Shown in pieces: positions 59,742 through 64,000 of a stretch of DNA of 64,000 nucleotides. The notes beneath the pieces were generated by a model, which worked only from the letters and a program-made list of their open reading frames with translations, made no database searches and was not told where the DNA came from. The stretch spans positions 3,425,418 to 3,489,417 of the forward strand of contig JBBCGL010000001.1 of assembly GCA_037200385.1 (NCBI GenBank). Direction: 5' to 3'. The DNA comes from Rhizomicrobium sp. GTDB lineage: Bacteria; Pseudomonadota; Alphaproteobacteria; Micropepsales; Micropepsaceae. Made by a program: the position numbers and the translations under genes. Positions within the stretch are counted from its first letter, which is position 1, and each line of letters opens with the position of its first letter.

Positions 59742-60908
59742 CTATTTCTTCCCTGCCTTCGCCGCGGCGGCGAAGCGCTCGAACAGGTAGTGGCTGTCCA
59801 TCGGTCCCGGCGACGCCTCGGGATGATACTGTACGCCGAACACCGGCCGGCTCTCGAGCGCGATGCCGCAATTGCTGCCGTCGAACAGCGAGACATGCGT
59901 CTCCTTCACGCCCTCGGGCAGGCTGTCGCGGTCGACCGTGAAGCCGTGGTTCATCGAGACGATCTCGACCTTGCCGGTCTCCAGGTCCTTCACCGGATGG
60001 TTGGCGCCGTGATGGCCCTGGCCCATCTTGCGCGTCTGCCCGCCCAGCGCGAGGCCGAGCATCTGGTGCCCGAGACAGATGCCGAAGGTCGGCACGCCGG
60101 CGGCGATCACGCCCTGGATGGTGGAGATCGCGTACGTCCCCGTCGCGGCCGGATCGCCCGGCCCGTTGGAGAGCAGCACGCCGTCCGGTTGGTGGCGCAG
60201 GACCTCGGCGAGATCGGCCTGCGCCGGCACCACCGTGATGTCGGCGCCGAGGCCGGCCAGGATGCGCAGCATGTTCCGCTTCACCCCGAAATCGACCACC
60301 GTGACGCGCCAGCTCGGCGCCGGCAGCTCGCCATAGCCCGCATTCCACGCCCACGGCATCTCGCGCCACTTGTAGGTCTGCCGCGACGAGACATCCTTGG
60401 CGAGGTCGAGCCCGACCAGTCCGGGAAATCCTTGCGCTGCCGCCAGTCCCGCCGCCCTGTCGCCGCGCGTGATCGCGCCGTGCGGCATGCCCTTCTCGCG
60501 GATCCGATTGGTCAGCGCCCGCGTATCGATGCCGGCGAGGCCCGGGATGTTGTTCTTCTTCAGCCAGGCATCGAGCTGGCTGAGCGCGCGGTAATTGGAA
60601 GGCTGCTCCGCGTCGGCGCGCACGATGACGCCGCGCACCACCGGATTGAGCGACTCGATGTCTTCGAGATTGGTGCCGACGATCCCGATATGAGGAAAGG
60701 TGAAGCAGACGATCTGCCCGGCATAGGATGGATCGGTGAGGATCTCCTGATAGCCGGTCATCGCGGTGTTGAAGCAGACCTCGCCGATCCCGTCCGCCGC
60801 CGCGCCGAAGGCCTGGCCCTCGAACACCGTGCCGTCGGCCAATACCAGCCGGCCGCGCGAAATTTCCACCGCCGGTCGGGCGGCGAGAGCGGGGCTGGCA
60901 TCGGGCAT
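59742..60908 (-). CDS. carA: Carbamoyl-phosphate synthase small chain
   Basis: A 388-residue glutaminase subunit of carbamoyl-phosphate synthase, feeding arginine and pyrimidine synthesis. The N-domain has GQAFGAAADGIGEVCFNTAMTGYQEILTDPSYAGQ. The class I amidotransferase domain has SNGPGDPAATG, the nucleophile in FGICLGHQMLGLALGG and the His/Glu in YHPEASPGPMDSHYLF. carB is not in the window. The ATG at 60908 is chosen because a promoter overlaps the longer in-frame start. Confidence 0.97.
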   Translation of the reverse strand: MPDASPALAARPAVEISRGRLVLADGTVFEGQAFGAAADGIGEVCFNTAMTGYQEILTDPSYAGQIVCFTFPHIGIVGTNLEDIESLNPVVRGVIVRADAEQPSNYRALSQLDAWLKKNNIPGLAGIDTRALTNRIREKGMPHGAITRGDRAAGLAAAQGFPGLVGLDLAKDVSSRQTYKWREMPWAWNAGYGELPAPSWRVTVVDFGVKRNMLRILAGLGADITVVPAQADLAEVLRHQPDGVLLSNGPGDPAATGTYAISTIQGVIAAGVPTFGICLGHQMLGLALGGQTRKMGQGHHGANHPVKDLETGKVEIVSMNHGFTVDRDSLPEGVKETHVSLFDGSNCGIALESRPVFGVQYHPEASPGPMDSHYLFERFAAAAKAGKK

Positions 60909-60933
60909 GGGGAGGTCCGGTTCGATTTGCCGG

Positions 60934-60962
60934 AAAATAGGGATGGGGTCCGCGAGGGTCAA
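60934..60962 (-). promoter_or_regulatory. Predicted carA promoter
   Basis: On the minus strand, TTGACC (60962-60957), a 17-bp spacer and TATTTT (60939-60934), about 26 bp before the carA ATG. The leader would be about 20 nt. Confidence 0.55.
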
Positions 60963-61001
60963 GCTTTTGCGACGGCTATTTTGTCTTGGAGTTTCAATCG
61001 G

Positions 61002-61030
61002 TTGGCAAAGTGCCGCGATTTGACTAGATT
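61002..61030 (+). promoter_or_regulatory. Predicted yqeY-dnaG promoter
   Basis: TTGGCA (61002-61007), a 17-bp spacer and TAGATT (61025-61030), 28 bp before the yqeY ATG. It faces away from the carA promoter. Confidence 0.55.
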
Positions 61031-61057
61031 GGCGCTCTCCACCTCGGGACGGAACCC

Positions 61058-61522
61058 ATGGGCTTGCGCGAGCAGATCAACGATTCGCTGAAAGACGCGA
61101 TGAAGGCGAAGGACAGCAAGCGGGTCGGCACGCTGCGCCTGATCAACGCCGCGCTGAAGGACCGCGACATCGCCGCCCGCACCGCGGACAGCCGCGAATT
61201 GCTGGGCGACGACGAGATCCTTTCGCTCATGGCCAAGATGATCAAGCAGCGCGAGGATTCGATCGCCGCCTATGACGCCGGCAATCGGCCCGAGCTGGCG
61301 CAAGGCGAGCGCGACGAGATCGCGGTGATCCGCGAATTCATGCCCAAGCAGATGAATCCCGAAGAGGCCAAGGCGGCGATCGCCGCCGTCATCGGCGAGA
61401 TCGGCGCCGCCTCGATCAAGGACATGGGCAAGGTGATGGCGGCGCTCAAGGAGCGTTACGCCGGCCAGATGGATTTCGGCCGCGCCAGCGGCGCGGTGAA
61501 AGACGCGCTGACGCCGAAGTAA
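61058..61522 (+). CDS. GatB/YqeY domain-containing protein
   Basis: A 154-residue YqeY-like protein, homologous to the tRNA-binding tail of GatB: INDSLKDAMKAKDSKRVGTLRLINAALKD, DEILSLMAKMIKQREDSIAAY and the EFMPKQMNPEEAKAAIAAVI helical domain, ending QMDFGRASGAVKDAL. Its role is not firmly known; it is probably tRNA-linked. It precedes dnaG, a common alphaproteobacterial order. Confidence 0.93.
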   Translation: MGLREQINDSLKDAMKAKDSKRVGTLRLINAALKDRDIAARTADSRELLGDDEILSLMAKMIKQREDSIAAYDAGNRPELAQGERDEIAVIREFMPKQMNPEEAKAAIAAVIGEIGAASIKDMGKVMAALKERYAGQMDFGRASGAVKDALTPK

Positions 61523-61531
61523 GCACTAGCT

Positions 61532-61664
61532 TGTCATCCCCGGCGAACGTGCGGCGAAAGCCGTGCGTTCGGGAAGGGGACCCAGGTGGATCGGCCGGAC
61601 TCGATCCAACCGCCTGGGTTCCCTTCCCCTCGCCGCGCTGCGCACGGCTCGGCCGGGAATGACA
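61532..61664. repeat. TGTCATCCCCGGC palindromic repeat, copy F
   Basis: TGTCATCCCCGGCGAACG to GGCCGGGAATGACA, with gggaaggggacccagg/cctgggttcccttcccc arms. It lies between yqeY and dnaG. A GTACGGAATTCGTAC near-palindrome follows at 61698. Confidence 0.85.
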
Positions 61665-61733
61665 GCTGGGGATTCTCGGCGACCTCCGCTCAAAGAGGTA
61701 CGGAATTCGTACGTCTCCGCGTACACTCCCCCC

Positions 61734-63593
61734 ATGCGTTTCGGCCCCCACCTGCTCGAAGAGATCCTGCGCCGCACCGATATCGTGCAGCTCGTCGGCC
61801 GCCGGGTGAAGCTGACCCGCAAGGGCCGCACCATGTGGGGCTGCTGTCCTTTCCATGCCGAGAAATCGCCGAGCTTCAAGGTCGAGAACGAGCGGCGGAC
61901 CTACAAATGCTTCGGTTGCGGCAAGGGCGGCAACGCCTTCCAATGGCTGATCGAGACCGAGGGCCTCTCCTTCCCCGAGGCCGTCGAGCGTCTCGCCGGC
62001 GAGGCGGGCGTCGAGCTGCCCAAATGGACGCCGGAAGAAGAGGCGCGCGAGGACAAGAAGAAATCGCTCTACGACGTGATCGACGCGGCCTGCGTCTTCT
62101 TCGAGGACCAGTTGCGCGGCCCCGCCGGCGCCGAGGCGCGCGACTATCTGCGCGGCCGCGGTCTCAATGGCGACGTCGCGAAGAGATTCCGCCTCGGCTA
62201 CGCCCCGAACGGCAGCAATGCGCTGATCGAGCATCTGAAGACGAAGAATATCACGGTGGACGACATGGTCGCCGCCGGCGTGGTGCGTCCGGCGGCGGAC
62301 GGCCGCAGCCCGCGCGATTTCTTCTACGACCGGCTGATGTTCCCCATCGGCGACAGCCGCGGCCGCATCATCGCGTTCGGCGGCCGTGGCCTCAAACCCG
62401 ACGCCAAGCCGAAATACATCAACACCGGCGAGACCTCGCTCTTCTCCAAGGGACAGGAGCTCTACAATTTCGCCGCCGCCCGCCCGGCCGCGATGAAGGC
62501 GCAGAGCATCGTCGTCGCCGAAGGCTATATGGACGTCATCGCGCTGGTGCGCGCGGGGTTCGACCACGCCGTGGCACCGCTCGGCACCGCCCTGACCGAG
62601 GATCAGCTCCATCTTCTCTGGCGCACCGCGCCGGAACCGATCCTGGCGTTCGACGGCGACGATGCCGGGCTGCGCGCCGCCCAGCGCGCCGCGCGGCTGG
62701 CCCTGCCGCATCTGAAGGCCGGCTTTTCGCTGCGCTTCGCCTTCCTGCCGACCGGCGAGGATCCCGACAGTTTCCTGCGCAGCAACGGCCCCGCCGCGCT
62801 GCGCAAGGTCCTCGACGAGGCGCTGCCGCTCTCCCAGGTGCTGTGGCGGGTGGAGACCGAGGGCAAGGACTTCTCCACCCCCGAACGCCGCGCCGGTCTG
62901 GAACGCGCCTTGGGCGAGATCGTGGCGGCGATCGACGACGGCAAGATCGCCGACTATTACCGCCGTGACTTCGACCAGAAGGTGTTCGACGCCTTCAAGC
63001 GCCGCCCTGCGTCCCCCAAACGCGAATGGCAGCCGAACCCGCGCGGCGGCAAGCCTTGGCGCCCGGGCGACCGTCCGCGCCTGCCGTCCGGCCTCGGCGA
63101 GACGGTCTCGCCGGCGGTGAAGGCCAGCCTGCTGGCCCGGTCGGGCCGGTCCGGCGCCCGCCGCATGAAAGAGGCCGAGATCGCCCGCCTGATCCTAGCC
63201 CTACCCGATCTGGGGCAGCGGCACGGGGAATTGCTTGCCGAACTGCCCTTTTCCGACGCGCAACTTGACTCATTGCGGCAGGAGCTTCTAAACCTCGCCG
63301 CCTCCGGCTCCAGCCTTGAAAAACAGGGGTTTGAGAACCATCTGCATCGTCTGGGTCACTCCGATCTCGTCGCGCGCCTCAAGGGACGGGCAGGAACGGA
63401 ACCCGCGGACTTGACGGACGGCGATGCCGAGGACCTCGAAGCCCGCTTTCTCCAGGCAGCCAGCGATCTTCGCGAAATGGCCGAACACGCCCCGGAGCGT
63501 GCCCGCGCCATGGAGCGTTTCAAGACCGAGGGCACGGAGGAAAGCTGGAACGAGGCCGAAAGGCTGTTGGGCCGGCATGACGGCGGGTCCTGA
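61734..63593 (+). CDS. dnaG: DNA primase
   Basis: A 619-residue primase that makes RNA primers at the replication fork. The CHC2 zinc site is CCPFHAEKSPSFKV and YKCFGCGKGGNAF (Cys38, His41, Cys59, Cys62). The RNA polymerase core has RGRIIAFGGRGL and the TOPRIM acidic motifs VVAEGYMDVIAL and LAFDGDDAGLRA. A C-terminal helicase-binding domain follows a Pro/Arg-rich linker. The ATG at 61734 gives the family start MRFGPHLLEEILRRTDI. A 7-bp hairpin overlaps the stop. Confidence 0.97.
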   Translation: MRFGPHLLEEILRRTDIVQLVGRRVKLTRKGRTMWGCCPFHAEKSPSFKVENERRTYKCFGCGKGGNAFQWLIETEGLSFPEAVERLAGEAGVELPKWTPEEEAREDKKKSLYDVIDAACVFFEDQLRGPAGAEARDYLRGRGLNGDVAKRFRLGYAPNGSNALIEHLKTKNITVDDMVAAGVVRPAADGRSPRDFFYDRLMFPIGDSRGRIIAFGGRGLKPDAKPKYINTGETSLFSKGQELYNFAAARPAAMKAQSIVVAEGYMDVIALVRAGFDHAVAPLGTALTEDQLHLLWRTAPEPILAFDGDDAGLRAAQRAARLALPHLKAGFSLRFAFLPTGEDPDSFLRSNGPAALRKVLDEALPLSQVLWRVETEGKDFSTPERRAGLERALGEIVAAIDDGKIADYYRRDFDQKVFDAFKRRPASPKREWQPNPRGGKPWRPGDRPRLPSGLGETVSPAVKASLLARSGRSGARRMKEAEIARLILALPDLGQRHGELLAELPFSDAQLDSLRQELLNLAASGSSLEKQGFENHLHRLGHSDLVARLKGRAGTEPADLTDGDAEDLEARFLQAASDLREMAEHAPERARAMERFKTEGTEESWNEAERLLGRHDGGS

Positions 63594-63608
63594 GGCGCGT
63601 GGCCTCAG
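63590..63608 (+). other. Hairpin at the dnaG stop codon
   Basis: CTGAGGC-GCGTG-GCCTCAG, a perfect 7-bp stem covering the TGA. There is no U-run, so it is not a simple terminator. It could be a processing or attenuation point between dnaG and rpoD, as known in the E. coli macromolecular-synthesis operon. Confidence 0.4.
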
Positions 63609-63664
63609 CGAAAAAGGCGATTCACCGGCCTCTATATAGGGGCCCTTTTCTGACGGAATGCAGC

Positions 63665-64000
63665 GTGGCGACCAAGACGGCAAACAAGAAACAGGCGAAA
63701 CCCGCAAAGAAGACCGCTCCGGCCAAGCCGGCGGCCGCGAAGAAGGCGGTGCCCGCCAGGCCGGCGCCGAAGCCTGCCGCCAAGACCGCCGCCGCTGCCA
63801 AGCCTGCCGCCAAGGCGACGCCTGCGGCCAAGACCAAACCGGATCCCCGATCGGCCGCGAAGGCCGCATCCGCGCCCGCGAAGGCCGGCCAGAAAGCAGC
63901 CCCCGTGCTCCAGCCGACCGCCAAGGCCAATGCCAAGCTTCCCGTGAAGGCCGGCGCCAAAGCCGCCAAGCCGGGAGAAGAGACCCCCGGCGACGCCGAT
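63665..64000 (+). CDS. rpoD: Probable RNA polymerase sigma factor RpoD, N-terminal fragment
   Basis: An open frame from GTG 63665 to the window end, 112 codons so far: VATKTANKKQAKPAKKTAPA and then a long Ala/Lys/Pro-rich, histone-H1-like stretch (AAKPAAK-type repeats) turning acidic at the end (GEETPGDAD). Its place right after dnaG is the usual site of rpoD, and Lys/Ala-rich N-termini occur in some alphaproteobacterial RpoD. No sigma region 1.1-4 motif is yet in view, so a histone-like basic protein is not excluded. TATATA at 63633 could be an internal -10, but its -35 is poor. Confidence 0.6.
   Translation, partial: MATKTANKKQAKPAKKTAPAKPAAAKKAVPARPAPKPAAKTAAAAKPAAKATPAAKTKPDPRSAAKAASAPAKAGQKAAPVLQPTAKANAKLPVKAGAKAAKPGEETPGDAD

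Noticed and set aside
1-64000. Search for tRNA or rRNA genes
   Set aside because: No cloverleaf-like GGTTCRA-containing segment or rRNA-like sequence was recognised in the spacers; a covariance-model scan would be needed to be sure.

Overview
The window is high-GC, densely coded chromosomal DNA from an alphaproteobacterium. The evidence is: the block DUF3576 - leuS - lptE - holA; a Fur-family Irr regulator with two iron-control-element palindromes; a divergent fabA-fabB-fabI operon; carA next to yqeY-dnaG and the start of a probable rpoD; and repeated PAS_5-type proteins. The exact genus cannot be read from the sequence; a Rhizomicrobium/Caulobacter-like lineage is only a guess. No rRNA, tRNA, CRISPR, prophage or plasmid genes were seen. 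One complete insertion sequence (IS630 type) is present.

Layout. 1-8.8 kb: start of a YggS-like gene, a ThiE-like protein, a porin, then translation, LPS-assembly and replication genes (leuS, lptE, holA), a lone hisF and a CHAD protein. 8.8-17.2 kb: a phosphatase, a thioesterase, a PAS protein, xthA, an isolated 42-residue membrane protein with its own promoter and terminator, hemC-hemD, hydrolases and two small membrane proteins. 17.2-27.5 kb: psd-pssA (phosphatidylethanolamine synthesis), then accessory oxidoreductases, an amidase, an acyl-CoA synthetase and a TusA-like protein. 27.5-33.8 kb: a TetR-controlled ABC-2 efflux operon, a processive-type glycosyltransferase and a CHAP lipoprotein. 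34.1-38 kb: tandem kup K+ transporters. 38-50.4 kb: two carboxylesterases, an RlmI-like methyltransferase, two adjacent PAS proteins, the IS630 element, three GST-like proteins, an MBL hydrolase and a HAD hydrolase. 50.4-59.3 kb: DUF3501 / CCG iron-sulfur protein / rubrerythrin / irr, then fabA-fabB-fabI-DUF4893-GNAT, then yjhX-methyltransferase-VOC. 59.4-64 kb: cupin, carA, yqeY, dnaG and the start of rpoD.

The most unusual content is how palindromic repeats interact with genes. A 126-bp palindromic element lies in frame inside the signal-peptide region of lptE and also supplies a ribosome binding site. A related element makes the C-terminus of the ThiE-like protein. A second family (TGTCATCCCCGGC ends) has six copies, one of them inside a 90-codon bridge ORF that joins the efflux ATPase and permease by ATGA overlaps at both ends. 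The IS630 copy sits exactly on the TA of a TAG stop codon and borrows that TA for its own stop. The clearest candidate for a little-described system is the Irr-linked rubrerythrin / CCG iron-sulfur protein / DUF3501 cluster.
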